A DNA stretch of 64,000 bases from Thinopyrum elongatum (lineage: Eukaryota; Streptophyta; Magnoliopsida; Poales; Poaceae): contig CM022300.1 of NCBI GenBank assembly GCA_011799875.1, positions 232,572,903-232,636,902 of the forward strand, read 5' to 3'. This document shows positions 22,952-34,666 of this stretch, one piece after another; position 1 is the stretch's first letter, and each line of letters begins with the position of its first letter. A program made the translations under genes and the position numbers. The notes under the pieces were generated by a model. That model searched no databases. It was not told where the DNA came from and was given only the letters and a program-made list of their open reading frames with translations.

Positions 22952-23235
22952 CACTACTCGAATCAGAAGATTTTCCATCAGCCACTTCTTTGCCGTCTGC
23001 TGGCTGACGGCAAAGGGTGGCTTTGCCGCCAGCTTCCAAAAAACAGACGGTAAAGAGCTGGCTGATGGAAAAGAACATATTTGCCATCAGCCACCTCTTT
23101 GCCGTCTGTTAGCAGACGGCAAAGAGGGAGGTTGGCCCACTGGCTAGTAAAACCTAACGGCCCCCTCTTTGCCGTCTGCTAGCAGACAGCAAAGAGCAAC
23201 ACGGCGGATGGCAAAGAGGGGGCAGACGGCAAAGC
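22952..23235. repeat. Left terminal and subterminal repeats of the CACTA element
   Basis: The 15-bp terminal repeat is followed by several copies of TTTGCCGTCTGCTGGCTGACGGCAAAG and variants, each itself close to a palindrome. In CACTA elements such repeats bind the small transposition protein. Functional binding here is inference. Confidence 0.85.
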
Positions 23236-23692
23236 TTCAATTTAACTAACGGCCGCGCCCCCGCCGTCGCCCTCTCTCTCTCTTTCTCTCCCTCTGTCCT
23301 CCCCGACGACTGCCGCCGCCCCAAGCACTCGCCGCCGCCCCGTCGCCCCACCCCCTCTCTGTCTCTCCCCCACCTCACCCGCGCGCCGCCCCGGCCATCC
23401 CCGCCCCCCGTTCCCGACGATGCTCATCCCCGTCCCCCGGAGCCAGGCTCGCCGCCGGCCCCTGTGCCCACCCCGCCTCCCGGAGCCAGGCCGCGGAGCC
23501 CGCCCCGCCCCGCCCCATCTCCGGAGCCAGGCCACAGCGGCCCTGCGGCGGCCCCTACACCCGCCCCACCGCTGGAGCCAGGCCGCGCCGCCGCCACCCT
23601 TCCCGCGGCTGTCCTCCCTACGGCCATCCTCCACCCTCCCTGCGACCATCCTCCATCGGCCCTCCTCCACCACCGCCGGAGCCAAGGTGAGT
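23236..23692 (+). promoter_or_regulatory. GC-rich leader exon of the CACTA element
   Basis: A very C- and G-rich block (repeated CGCCGCC, CCGGAGCCAGGCC five times) ends at a splice donor CAAG/GTGAGT at about 23685. It likely holds the transcription start and 5' untranslated exon. GGAGCCAGGC repeats about every 55 bp. Open frames on both strands reflect base composition only. Confidence 0.5.
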
Positions 23693-23719
23693 TTTTTTGT
23701 TTTTTCTACTGTTCTTTGC

Positions 23720-24058
23720 TGTTTAGGTTTAGGTTATTAATAGGTTTAGGTTAGTGGTAGGTTTAGGTTAGTGCTAGGTTTAGGTTTAGATAATTAGAAG
23801 AAGAAGAAAGTTGAAAAAAAAGAAGAATAAGTGGAAGAAGAGGAAAAAGGAAAAAAGGAAGAAGAAGAAAGTTGAAAAAAAGAACAATAAGTAGAAGAAG
23901 AGGAAAAAGGAAAAGAAGAAGAAGAAGAAGAAGAAGAAGAAGAAGAAGAAGAAGAAGAAGAAGAAGAAGAAGAAGAAGAAGAAGAATAAGAAAGAAGAAG
24001 ATGAAAACAAAGAAGAAGTAGAAGATGAAAAAAAGAAGTAGGAAAAGTAGAAAAAGAG
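23720..24058. repeat. Degenerate TAGGTTTAGG repeats and (GAA)n microsatellite
   Basis: 23720-23790 has telomere-like but imperfect GGTTTAGGTTA repeats. 23797-24058 is purine-rich with a pure GAA tract of about 25 units near 23910-23986. Located in the presumed first intron of the CACTA transcript. Open frames here are low complexity. Confidence 0.9.
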
Positions 24059-24447
24059 GGTCGCCGAGGGGTCGAGGGTCGCCGAGGGGTCGATGGTCGA
24101 GGGTCGCCGAGGGGTCGAGGGGTCGAGGATCGAGGGGAAAGGGAGTCGAGGGTCAAGGGGTCGAGGATCGAGGTGTCGAGGGGTCGAGGGTCGAGGGGAA
24201 AAGGGGTTGATGGTCGAGGGGTCGAGGATCGAGGGTCGCCGAGGGGTCGAGGATTTGCCATCCCGACCTCAACACCCCGAACCCCTGACCCCGACACAGC
24301 ACCCCGACACCCCGACCCCGACACGACACCTCGACCCCGACACGACACCCTGACACCCTGACCCCGACACAGCACCCCGACCCCGACACGGCACCCCCGA
24401 CCCCGACACAGCACCCCGACCCCGACACGACACCCCCGACACCCCTG
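24057..24447. repeat. Two minisatellites: GTCGAGG and CCCCGACAC
   Basis: 24057-24252 consists of GTCGAGG/GGTCGCCGAGG units. 24262-24447 consists of CACCCCGACCCCGACACGG units. The two arrays have opposite strand bias in G and C. They follow the GAA tract directly. Confidence 0.9.
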
Positions 24448-24898
24448 ACCCCCGACACCTCTTCGGCCTCCTGTTGACCGAAAAGGTGCTCTTCGGCCTT
24501 CCAGAGGCCGACGGGGTCATATATTTGTGAATTATGAGTTAGGTCATATATTTTTTGATTTTTTTTATAAAAAACATCATATTTGTGTTGATCTGGTGGT
24601 TTTAAATGTGCAGTTGTTTCGTCGCTGCGAGGGTCTGGTGTTCGACGACCTCCCAGTGCGTTCGACGAGCTCTGCCCCTGCATTCGTGGGTGAGCACAAA
24701 TGACTTCTCCTCCTCCTCCCTTCATTTGCTCTGTTCCGGTCTTCATGCCGATGAAATTTGCTAGCTATAGGTGTCTTCAATCATCAGTATGCGAGACCAC
24801 TATGCGTCTCCCGTTCGAAAGGGTTACATCTATAATGCATGCATTTGCATATTTAAAACCGTGATTCTTTCGAATTGTCCAATGTTACCCATGGACAG

Positions 24899-25118
24899 CC
24901 CGAGTACGTGTAGATTGGGTTCGTTTTCCCATATGCTCTGCTCCGGATGCGATGCAGAATTTCGTCAGTGCCTCCCTGTTGTTCTTCGGGTACACATCCT
25001 CTCTGCTTATTGCCGAGATGTGTATCAGGAGAACAGCAGGGAGGTGCTACCGAAATTTTGCGTTGGATCCGGAGCAGAGCATGGGAAAACGAACCCAATC
25101 TACACATACTCAGGTGGG
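24899..25118. other. 100-bp foldback (imperfect inverted repeat)
   Basis: The left arm 24899-24998 and right arm 25017-25118 are reverse complements over about 100 bp with scattered mismatches (for example GTGTAGATTGGGTTCGTTTTC against GAAAACGAACCCAATCTACAC). The loop is about 18 bp. It lies about 130 bp before the transposase start codon, in transcribed leader sequence if the first exon is at 23.2-23.7 kb. An RNA from it would form a long hairpin. Confidence 0.85.
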
Positions 25119-25247
25119 ATTAGGACCTATCTTTACCTATTAGCATCTAGGTTGCATGGACGTAATAAAACTGACAAACTCCATTAACTGATGGATATGG
25201 TTTGCTGAATTATGTATATATTTCTTGTGTGTCAGTAGCTACGCAAT

Positions 25248-28200
25248 ATGAGTGATCGTGCGTGGATGTACACCGGTCACACTAGTCAGGAAGATATGAC
25301 CGATGAATGGTTAACAAAAACCAAGGGGTTTGTGAGAGCCGCATTTGCAAATGGCCAGAGAATAAGCTGGTGCCCCTGTGTCGGGTGCGACAACTATCAT
25401 AGGAGGAACGAGCTTGAAATGAGTAAACACCTGCAGAAGTTTGGTTTTATGCCTGGTTATACGGTCTGGACATTTCATGGTGAGTCTGCCCAACGTGCCA
25501 GAGCCGAGGTGGTTCGTCGTCGCACTGACGAGCATGGTACTGGGATGGAAGACATGGTGCAAAACTTTGATGATGCTCGGGACTTAGACGATGAGATGGA
25601 GGAATCTGCAAAGGCCTTCAATGAAATGGTGGAGTCTTCAAAACGTCCTCTCCACGAGCACACTGAGCTTTGTCAACTGGATGCCATCTCACAAATAATG
25701 GCTCTGAAGGCTCAATTCAACTTGGGCAGAGAATGCTACGACAGTATTTGGACGTTTTCTACCCAAAGGCCATGTACTACCTACAAACCTGTACCAGTTA
25801 GACAAAATCCTCCTTGCTCTTAAGATGCCCTATGAGAAGATACATGCCTGTGAGAAAGGATGTGCCTTATTTAGGCTTCAGTATGCGGACTTGAACTATT
25901 GTCCCATTTGCAAATCATCCAGGTATGTTGTGGTAGACAACGATATGGGTGAGAGGACGCAGACCAAAATCCCCGTTAATGTTCTTCGGTATATGCCAAT
26001 CGTACCAAGACTTCAACGCCTTTTCATGGTCGAAGAGACGTCCAGACAGATGACATGGCACAAAACAGGCAAAAGAACCTAACTAGATGCAGATGGGAAT
26101 CTGATGATGGTGCACACATCGGATGGTGAAGCGTGGAAGTGCTTTGATGCATTACATAAGGAAAAAGCGGCAAATCTAAGGCATCCTCGAGTCGCCATCA
26201 GCACAGATGGGTTTAGTGTGTTTGGTCTGATGGCAGCCCAATACAGTTGTTGGCCCGTATTTGTCATTCCACTCAATCTCCCCCCCCCCCCGGGCAGATT
26301 ATGCAAAGAAAGAACATTTTCCTGACATTGATAATTCCAGGGCCCAACTATCCGCGGAAGAATATGAATGTGTACATGTAGCCACTTAAGGATGAATTGC
26401 AAGAAGCTTGGGATAATGGGTTCAAGACATATGATGCCTTTATCAAACAGAACTTCATAATGCGTGTATGGTACATGTACTCGATGCATGACTTGCCGGC
26501 GTATGGGCTATTTGTTGGCTGGTGTGTGCATGGAAGGTTCCCATGCCCCACATGCAAGGCAGCTCTTGAGTTTCATTGGCTTCAGGCCGGTCGCAAGTTT
26601 TCTTGCTTCGACTTGCATAGACAGTTCCTGGATCCTCGCCATAAGTTCAGGAAAGACAAGAAGAACTTCATCAAAGGTAGAGTTGTCAAAAACTCTGTAC
26701 CACCCGCATTGACAGGCCAAGGGACCCTGGATCAGTTAAACACTCTCGAGCCAGATCTAGAGCGTCCAGGGTATTTCAAGGGGTATAATTTGAAACACGC
26801 CTGGACTCACAAGACATGCTTGTGGGATCTTCCTTACTTCAAAGACCTCCTTTGCCCACACAACCTCAACGTGATGCACACTAAAAAGAATATCGCCGAG
26901 GCACTTTTTGGTACATTGTTCGGCATAGAGGGGAAGTCAAAGGATAATACTAAGGCTAGAGTTGATCAGGAGGCGCTATGTGATAGACCGTTACAAAACA
27001 TGCAACCACCGAAAGGAAAGCATAACTGGACAAAGCCAAAGGCATGGTTCAATCTTGGAAGGCCAACTATGAGGGAAATTATCTTGTGGGTGAAAATGCA
27101 GTTGATGTTCCCCGATGGGTATGCAGCGAATCTAAAGAGGGGAGCGAGTCTTGAAAAATTGAAAATATTTGGTCTCAAGAGTCATGATTGGCACATATGG
27201 ATTGAGCGGTAATGCCACTGATGTTGCGTGGCTTCATCCGTGAGGATGAATGGCTAGTACTGGCAGAGCTGAGCTATTTCTTCCGTGTTCTTTGTGCGAA
27301 AGAACTATCGCCTGGCCTGCTAGAAGAAATGGAAGAGTTGGCGCCGGAGTTGATCTGCAAGTTAGACAAGATCTTTTCGCCGGGCTTCTTTAATCCAATG
27401 CAGCACTTGATTTTGCATCTCCCGACCGAGGCAAGATTGGGGGGGCCCGTGCAAAATCGTTGGTGCTACGCAACTGAGAGGATGCAGAAGATGCTTCGAG
27501 CAAAATGTAAAAATAAACATAGAATTGAAGCATCGATGGCCGAGGCATTCATTACTGAGGAGGCGGCAAACTTCGTGACAGCACACTATGAAGCCAAAAA
27601 TCGTCATTTGCATAATCCGAAGCCTCGGTACAATGCTGGCAACCCTAAAAAGGGTGGATCCAACCTCAGCCTATTCAAAGGGAATCTCGCACCAGCCGGT
27701 GCTTCTAATTCCTTATCGTTGGATGTCGAAGAATGGCAGACCATTTCGTTGTATATCTTCAACAACCTAATAGAAGTGCGGCCGTACATCGAGTAAGTTC
27801 TCGGTACATTGTTTCAGAACTTCTAATTCCTTTGAACTACTCTTATTCTCGGATATTTGATACAGTCGATACGTCACCAAATTCTTGTATGGAGCGGTGA
27901 TCCAAAAGGATTTCCGTCGAAGAGTATGAGCTTCTGGCAAAGCATGGAGGCGGCTATCCCGGTTTCATCTCTTGGTTCAAACAAACGGTAATTTTCATTA
28001 TACCATTCCATTTCTTCGTCTAATTTGCGGCTAATGCAACAATCCTTTCGTATTAAACTTGTAGACTAATTCAGAGTTTATGGATGCCGAGTTGAGACAA
28101 GTCGCTAATGGTTTTGACTTTAAGGTCCGTTCATTTGACAAATACGACATCAACGGGTATCGCTTTCATACCTATGGCAAAGAGCTATCTATGGCTGACC

Positions 28201-28892
28201 GAAAGTCTACAAATTGTTGTGTCTCTGCTATCGGCGAAGGAGATACCGAGTATTATGGAAGAGTTGAAGCAATTTATGAACTTCAATTCTATGGTGCAAA
28301 CCCACCAAACGTCGTAGTCTTCAAATGTTATTGGTTCCAGCCGAAGAAGACTAGAAGGACTCATGAACATATAGGGCTAGTGGAAATCAAACAAAGCACC
28401 CATTTGGATGTTTCCGATGTCTATATTACGGCTCAACAGGCAACCCAAGTTTTCTATCTACTGTCGGCCTGTCAAAGTGATCCAAATCTCAATGGTTGGG
28501 ATGTCGTTTATGAAGTGCCGCCACGTGTTAGACCACCTCCCCCCAATGAAGAGGATTATGAACCTCACATTAACCCAGAAACATATGAAGGAGAATTCTT
28601 CCAAGAAACACGTCTTTCCAAAAAACATTTCAAGAACCGCTCTACTTTACCCCAGAACATTGAAGTAGGCAGCGACAATGAATCCAACTTCACCCCTGAG
28701 CCGAAACAAGAAGAGCCGGAACAAGAAGAGGTTACTGCAGCGAATGACCTGTCAATGCTTAACCGATTACGTAAAGGAGGCCTTCCACATGTTGATGCAT
28801 TTATTGATGATGATGATGAGCACGTCATTACTGATAGTGATGATGATGATGCATTTATTGATCCTGGAGCATATATAGACGATGAAGAGTAA
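25248..28892 (+). pseudogene. CACTA transposase (TNP2 type)
   Basis: It starts MSDRAWMYTGHTSQEDMTDE after a splice acceptor (GTCAGTAG), with a Transpos_assoc zinc domain (CPCVGCDNYHRR) in the first 85 codons. TNP2 catalytic domain pieces span about 25770-27210, including HDLPAYGLFVGW (as MHDLPAYGLFVGW), CPTCKA and MHTKKNIAEALFGTL. DUF4218 is at 27212-27790 (RGFIREDEWLVLAELSYFFR, HLPTEARLGGPVQNRW). An exon at about 27868-27988 leads to the last exon 28065-28892, with DUF4216 (NGYRFHTYGKELS, FKCYWFQPKKTRR) and a very acidic tail. Breaks: frameshift near 25755, TAA at 26080-26082, frameshift at the C tract 26280-26292, TAG near 26378, frameshift near 27205. Confidence 0.92.
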
Positions 28893-29096
28893 TATTAGTA
28901 ATGTCAGGTATTCAATTATTATGTACATATATATATATATATATTATTAATTAGTTCATGTTATTAGGTATTTAATTTTTTATTATGTTCATGATGATGA
29001 TACACTTAAATTATATACATATTATTCATTTCAGGTATTCAATTTTTTTATGTTGTACTAATTCCGTTTACTCTTTGTCATTGCAGGTGTTGACAG

Positions 29097-31402
29097 ATGG
29101 TGGGCGTGGGTCGAGAGTGCTCCGAGCCTTCTTCCTCGGCGCGTGCTGGGAGGGGTGCTTCCATTCCACCCCAGCACCTCCGGAGAGCGCTGCTAGACAG
29201 TTTGCAGACACCACCGGCGGGCGCTTCTTCTTCGGCCAGGAGATGTCGGGGGAGGACGAAGAGGGGTGCTAGAGGTGGACGTGGCAGCGGGAGAGGTAGG
29301 AAGGCTGCTACGCCTTCCTCGCCGCCACCCCCAGCTGATTCACCCGACCACAGGACTGCTCCGTCTGAGGTGGACCCGTCTGACGTGGACCCGTCTCGGA
29401 CTCCGGTCCACGAGCCTCGGGCCGACGAGACTCCGGTCCCAGAGTCTTCGTCCCACGTGACTCCGGAGGCTAGTGGCCATGCTGATGGTGGCGAGGACAT
29501 CTTTTCTGATGATAGCTATAGCGAGGGCGAGCTGGTTGAGGGGGGCAAGGTCTACCAGCGTGGTGGTACAAAGCTCCCGCCCGTGCCGACGACTCGCGAG
29601 CAGAGGTGGTTGATTGTGCCTAATGGGGAGAAGTAAGTGCATTTACTCTTTTTTAATCTTTTGCCTCACGTTTCTTCAAATTAATCTCTAATGTGTTAGC
29701 CTTGTCATACTACAGGGGTTGGAAACACGCCCCTGGTATCCGCAGGCCCAACCAGGTCCTTGGTGTGCTTTGCTGGCAGAACTTCCCGGGGTGGGTCATG
29801 TTGCCCGGTGAGGGTCAGGTTCCACAGCTAGCACTGAGCTGGGAGCTGTACTTGGCTGCCCCGGCCCCGCCGGAGGAGAGGGTCGACGGTGTCTTGTGCG
29901 AGATGGTGGCTGACATTGTGATCCGGACGTTTTGGGTAATTTCTCCTTTACAGAATTAAAAATCAACAGTACCTAGTGATTGTACTAATCAGTGTTGTCT
30001 TGTTTAATTGTAGACCTTCTACAGGTGTCTTCAGGAATAGGAGGAGGTCACGCCTATGGTTGTCGAAGCCGAGTGCAAGCGCCTACTTCAAAACTTACGG
30101 CACGAGGCTCGGGTCCAGGCTGTTCGAGACTACTACGCCTCGACTGGTATTAAGAGGTCCAAGAAGAAGTGCCGTGTCAAGTTTCTGAGTAAGGAGAAGT
30201 ACATGAAGGTAATTACCTATTCTTAAGGCCTTGTACTTAGTTTTCTTGATTTGATTCGTAGGCGTAGCGCTGAAATTTCTCTTGACTAACTTAGGTGCCC
30301 CCGAGATGGTGTGCGGATAGGATGGACAGTTAGGAGGCATTGGTGGATGAGTGGTGCTCTCCCCAATGGCTAGTGGTCCACAACAAGGCCAAGGATAAGC
30401 ATGGACAAATGGTTGGTGTGCCACACCATCAAGGGAGCTCCAACCTGTTTGAGTACGGGGATAACTGGGTATGTGGTTTGCTTCATGATTCATGCATTTT
30501 AATTCTTCATGCTAGCTTGAGCCCTTAACTATAATATTTTGTTCCTCTCTTTGAGGTGCGACACAACAAGAAGGAGGTGCCAGGGGCGTTTGACCTCTAT
30601 GCCATGGCCCATACTGCCCCATACAAGAAGGCCAAGGCATTCTCTGAGTCAGACCTCGATCATCCAGAGAGCTTCACCAACATCTCCTCCCACCACAAGC
30701 TCATGAAGTACAGATTTGAGGGGAAGGCGAGGAAAGGGGATGACTTTAACCTGAGCCAGAGTCCTTTTGATCCAGAGCTGGTGATGATATCTGGTGGCGG
30801 GAGGTCCCATGGCTCGATAGCCATTGGGGATGGACTGATACATTGTCCTAGCACTCTCCCGAAGATCAAGAAGCGCCAGACGAGCTCCGATCCTGAGATA
30901 AGGCCTCGTCCACGGCCAATGGAGCTCGCCATCGAGGCTAGGGCCCAGGAGCTTCTGGCGGAGGCAAACAGGCGGGCGACGGAGAGGGAGAGGGACATGG
31001 AGGAGAGGACGGCTAGGCTGTTGGAGGAGGACAGAAACCGGAACGACGCGTCTCACCGGGCCCTATACGAGCTCCTCGTGGTAAGTTTCTCCTGCATATT
31101 AGCCAAATCATGCACGTAATGTTTGTTTCATTACTAACTAATATGACTGACTCGTGAAAACCAAATGTGTAGTCCGTGTGCCAGACCAACGGTCAGACCC
31201 CTCCGCCGATGCCCCAGATTACTATAGCGACCACGGTGAGTTTCATTTGAATGGTCATTACTTACTAGTATTCACATTTGAGTTGCATCATGCTAACGAG
31301 ACATTGCAAATGATCTTTGGTGCAGCATGCCTCCCGACAAGCATCAACCGATCCTTCTCCGTCTGCCACTGGTGCAACCCCGACCGGTCCTTCACCTCCA
31401 TG
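29097..31402 (+). pseudogene. CACTA second protein (TNPA / Transposase_24-like)
   Basis: Predicted exons: 29097-29633, 29716-29935, 30014-30208, 30295-30468, 30556-31080, 31173-31235 and 31326 to the TGA at 31400-31402, each bounded by AG and GT. The N terminus is Ser/Pro/Gly/Arg-rich. The middle reads HAPGIRRPNQVLGVLCWQNF and YDYYAST-like residues (RDYYASTGIKRSKKKCRVKF). The C-terminal exon has the conserved PYKKAKAFSESDLDHPES segment and a coiled coil (RATERERDMEERTARLLEED). In CACTA systems this product binds subterminal repeats. TAG codons in exons 3 (30038-30040 region) and 4 (30332-30334 region) break it. Confidence 0.75.
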
Positions 31403-31437
31403 ATGATGGTAAGTTTTCCCAAGTGTTTTGCTTAACA

Positions 31438-32190
31438 AATGCATACTTAGCTTAAAAAATTACCTATTTAGCTCCAAAATGACCTATACTTAGCTTATTT
31501 CCTCGAAAATGACATAATAACCTTACTTATCTCCAAAATGACCTATTTTACCTAGGATAGCTATAAAATGACCTGTACTTACAATTTTTCCTCCAAAATG
31601 ACTTAATATGCTTAGTTAGCTAAAAAATGGCATAACTACCTAGGATAGCTCAATAATGACCTATTCTTAGCTTAGCTAGTTCATTTATGACATAATTAGC
31701 TTACTTAGGTAAAAAATGGCATAATATCCTTGGTTTAGCTCAAAACTGTCATATACTTCGCTTATTTTCCTCGAAAATGACATAATAACCTTACCTAGCT
31801 CCAAAATGACTGATTTTAACTAGGATAGCTCTAAAATGATCCCAACACTACCATTTTTTCCTCCAAAATGAATAATATGCTTAGTTAGCTAAAATGGCAT
31901 AACTACCTATGTTAGCTCAAAAATGACCTATACTTAGCTTATTTAGTCCATTTATGACATACTTAGGCATACTTAGGTTCAAAAATGGCATAATAATCTT
32001 GGTTGGCTCCAAAATGACATATACTTAGCTTATTTTCCTTGAAAATGACATAATAACCTTACTTAGCTCCAAATTGACCTATTTACCTAGGTTAGCTCTA
32101 AAATGACCTACACTTAGCATTATTTCCTCAAAAATGACTTAATATGCTTAGTTAGCTAAAAAATGGTATAATTAACTAGGTTACCATAGT
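31438..32190. repeat. AT-rich higher-order minisatellite, 268-bp period
   Basis: Short units around AAAATGACATAATAACCTTA and AAAATGACCTATACTTAGCT alternate. The order itself repeats: CCTCGAAAATGACATAATAACC is at 31501, 31769 and 32037, exactly 268 bp apart. About 2.8 higher-order copies. Confidence 0.9.
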
Positions 32191-32315
32191 TAGAAGAAGA
32201 AGAAGATAAAGAAGAGGAGAAAAAGAAAGAGAAGAAAAATTCTTCTTCTTCTTCTTCTTCTTCTTCTTCTTCTAGCTAGTATTCTTCTTCTTCTAACTTT
32301 CTTCTTTCCCAATTT
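32190..32315. repeat. (GAA)n facing (TTC)n, hairpin-forming
   Basis: GTTAGAAGAAGAAGAAG at about 32190 is answered by CTTCTTCTTCTAAC at about 32284, with a purine block and a (TTC)n tract of 10 units between them. The arms are complementary. Confidence 0.85.
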
Positions 32316-32650
32316 GCAGATTTGCTTTAGATCATGAAAGCTTGCGTTGATGGAGTCTACTCTTCTCCTTGTCCTTCCTTTTTGTTTTGATTTTGTAGGA
32401 TGAATAATGTGAAACTTGCTACCTATATATGTATGTATGGATGAAACCATTGTATGCTTGTTGTTGGATATGTTGGCTATATATATATTGGATATGGACT
32501 TTCAATTTGGTATGTATATGTGTTGGATGATCATATCCATATGGCAGGGATATGTATGCTCGTTGAAAGTATTTTCAAATGTATGTATATATATATATAT
32601 GTGAAATTGATTGAATTTAAGAAAAAACAGAATAAACAGGGGTAATACAG
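32316..32650 (+). other. 3' end region of the CACTA transcripts
   Basis: An acceptor TTTTGTAG at about 32398 could start a last non-coding exon. TA-rich stretches (TATATATATATATG at 32586) and possible polyadenylation context follow. No protein seen. Confidence 0.3.
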
Positions 32651-33200
32651 GCACTTTGCCGTCTGCTGGCAGACGGCAAAGACCTTTGCCGTCCGCCAGC
32701 AGACGGCAAAGCTGCCACGTGGCAGCTACCTGTGCAACCTGGGGACATTGGGCTGGCCTATTTGGTTGCTTTGCCATCTGCTGGCAGACGGCAAAGACCT
32801 ATGCATCTTTGTCGTCTGCTAGCAGACGGCATAGCAAGCCACGTGGCAGCTAGCTGGGGGGCACTTGGGCTGGCCTATTTGGGCACTTTGCCGTCTAGGC
32901 AAAGATGCAAAGGTCTTTGCCGTCTGCCAGCAGACGCCAAAGCACGCTGTTAACCCCTTAACGGACCTAACCCTACCCTATGCCGTCCATGCCCTTTGCC
33001 GTCTGCTTGCCCTGGATGGCTGACATCAAACTCCTTTGCTGTTCGCTTTATTAAAGCAGACGACAAAGTAGCCCTTAGCCATAGCTCGTTGAGCCGGACA
33101 TGGGGCCGTCTGCTGGCTGACGGTAAAGGCCTTTGCCGTCTGCCAGGCATGCCTTTGCCGTCAGCCATGGTAGATGGCAAAGTGCCTGATTCTTGTAGTG
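32651..33200. repeat. Right subterminal and terminal repeats of the CACTA element
   Basis: At least eight copies of CTTTGCCGTCTGCTGGCAGACGGCAAAG-like palindromes, several as direct and inverted pairs, ending in CTGATTCTTGTAGTG at 33200. More copies are present than on the left side. Confidence 0.88.
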
Positions 33201-33203
33201 ATA

Positions 33204-34666
33204 GCTGCTCGGTGCTTCCTCAGAGTTTTTAACAATCTTTCTTCTTCGTGCTCTGTAAGGTTAGCACTAATAATAACAGGATATATCTTCCTTTCATCTA
33301 GATAAGCATATTTCAAAGTATCGGGCAATTGTTTCAATTCAAGCACAAGGTTACCCTTAGGTGGAGGAGGACCTCCTAGAGTTTCAACAGGCAAATTATG
33401 CTTAAGGATAGGTTGTTGTTCAAAGAACATCTTGTCTATTTCATTTCTTTCATGCAAGTGCATATCATTTTCATGGTCTAGCAAATATTGTTCTAGTGGA
33501 TTAGTAGGAGGTACGGCAATAGAAGCAAGACCAGTTATTTCATCCTTACTAGGCAATTCTTTACTACGAGGTTGCCAATGAAACTTAGAGAAATTAAACT
33601 CATGAGACACAACACCAAAGTTAACACTGACGGGTTCTTTCTTGCAATCTATCTTAGCATTAACATTGTTCAAGAAAGGTCTACCAAAGATAATGGGACA
33701 AAAGTCACATTATGGGGAACCAAGAACTAGAAAATCAGTAGGGTATTTTATTTTTCCACACAAGAGTTCAACATCTCTAACAATCCCAAGTGGTGTGATA
33801 GTATCTCTATTAGCAAGTTTAATAGTGACATCAATATCTTCTATTTCAGCGGGTGCTATATCATTCATAATTTCTTGGTAAAGAGTAAAAGGAATAGCAC
33901 TGACACTAGCACCCATATCACATAAGCCATGATAACAATGATCTCCTATTTTAACTAAGATAACAGGCATGCCAACAACATGTTTATTTTTGTCATTAGT
34001 ATCGGGTTTAGCAATTCTAGCAGTTTCAGCACAGAAGTAAATAACCTGTCCATCAATATTGTCAACCAAGAGATCTTTAACCATAGCAATACTAGGTTCT
34101 ACTTTAATTTGTTTAGAGGGTGTAGGTGCTCTGATATTACTTTTGTTAACCAAAGTTGAGACTTTAGCATGTTCCTTTATCCTAACAGGGAAAGGTGGGT
34201 TTTCAATATAAGCAGTAGGCACAACTGGGTCAAAATTGTAAACAATAGTTTCATCTTTAACTACAATTGGTTCTTTAATCTCTTCTTTAATAGGTGGATG
34301 ATATTTAAACCACTTATCCTTAGGGAGATCAACATGAGTAGCAAATAATTCACAAAAAGAGGCTACTATCTCAGAGTCAAGTCCATATTTAGTGCTAAAC
34401 TTGTGAAAAGCATCGGTATTCATAAAAGATTTAACACAATCAAACTCAAGATAAATACCTGACTCTTTACCTTTGTCGAGTTCCCAATCTTCAGAGTCGC
34501 ATTTAATTCTTTCCAAAATATCCCACCTGAAGTCAATAGTCATCTTCATAAAAGAACCAGTACAAGAAGTATCGAGCTTGGATTGATCATCACGAGAAAT
34601 CCGAGCATAAAAATTCTGTATAATAATTTCTCTCGAGAGCTCATGATTCGGGCATGAATATAGCAT
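33204..34666 (-). pseudogene. Gypsy gag C terminus, protease and start of pol
   Basis: The frame from 34666 reads MLYSCPNHELSREIIIQNFY, a Gag capsid pattern. Protease follows with GLCDMGASVSAIPF (active site D-x-GAS) near 33930, then TDFLVLGSP. A TAA interrupts at 33709-33707 and the same frame continues as KIDCKKEPVSVNFG and LKYAYLDERKIYPVI, the usual linker before RT. It ends at the CACTA insertion (HRAAI). The rest of pol lies at 22951-20148. Confidence 0.9.

Larger units (their letters stand above)
22952..33200 (+). mobile_element. Complete CACTA (En/Spm) DNA transposon
   Basis: A 10,249-bp element. Left terminus CACTACTCGAATCAG and right terminus (reverse complement) CACTACAAGAATCAG match at 13 of 15 positions. 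A 3-bp duplication ATA flanks it (22949-22951 and 33201-33203). Removing the element and one ATA restores a continuous Gypsy reading frame across the junction, which proves the insertion site. Both ends carry palindromic subterminal repeats built on TTTGCCGTCTGC...GCAGACGGCAAA. It encodes two plus-strand genes, both broken, plus several minisatellites. Confidence 0.96.

Noticed and set aside
23242..23685. 147-codon Gly/Arg-rich minus-strand frame
   Set aside because: It reflects the GC-rich CACTA leader; frames are open on both strands and no motif is present.
23786..24414. Long minus-strand frames rich in Phe, Ser and Pro
   Set aside because: They translate the GAA microsatellite and the CCCCGAC minisatellite; pure low complexity.
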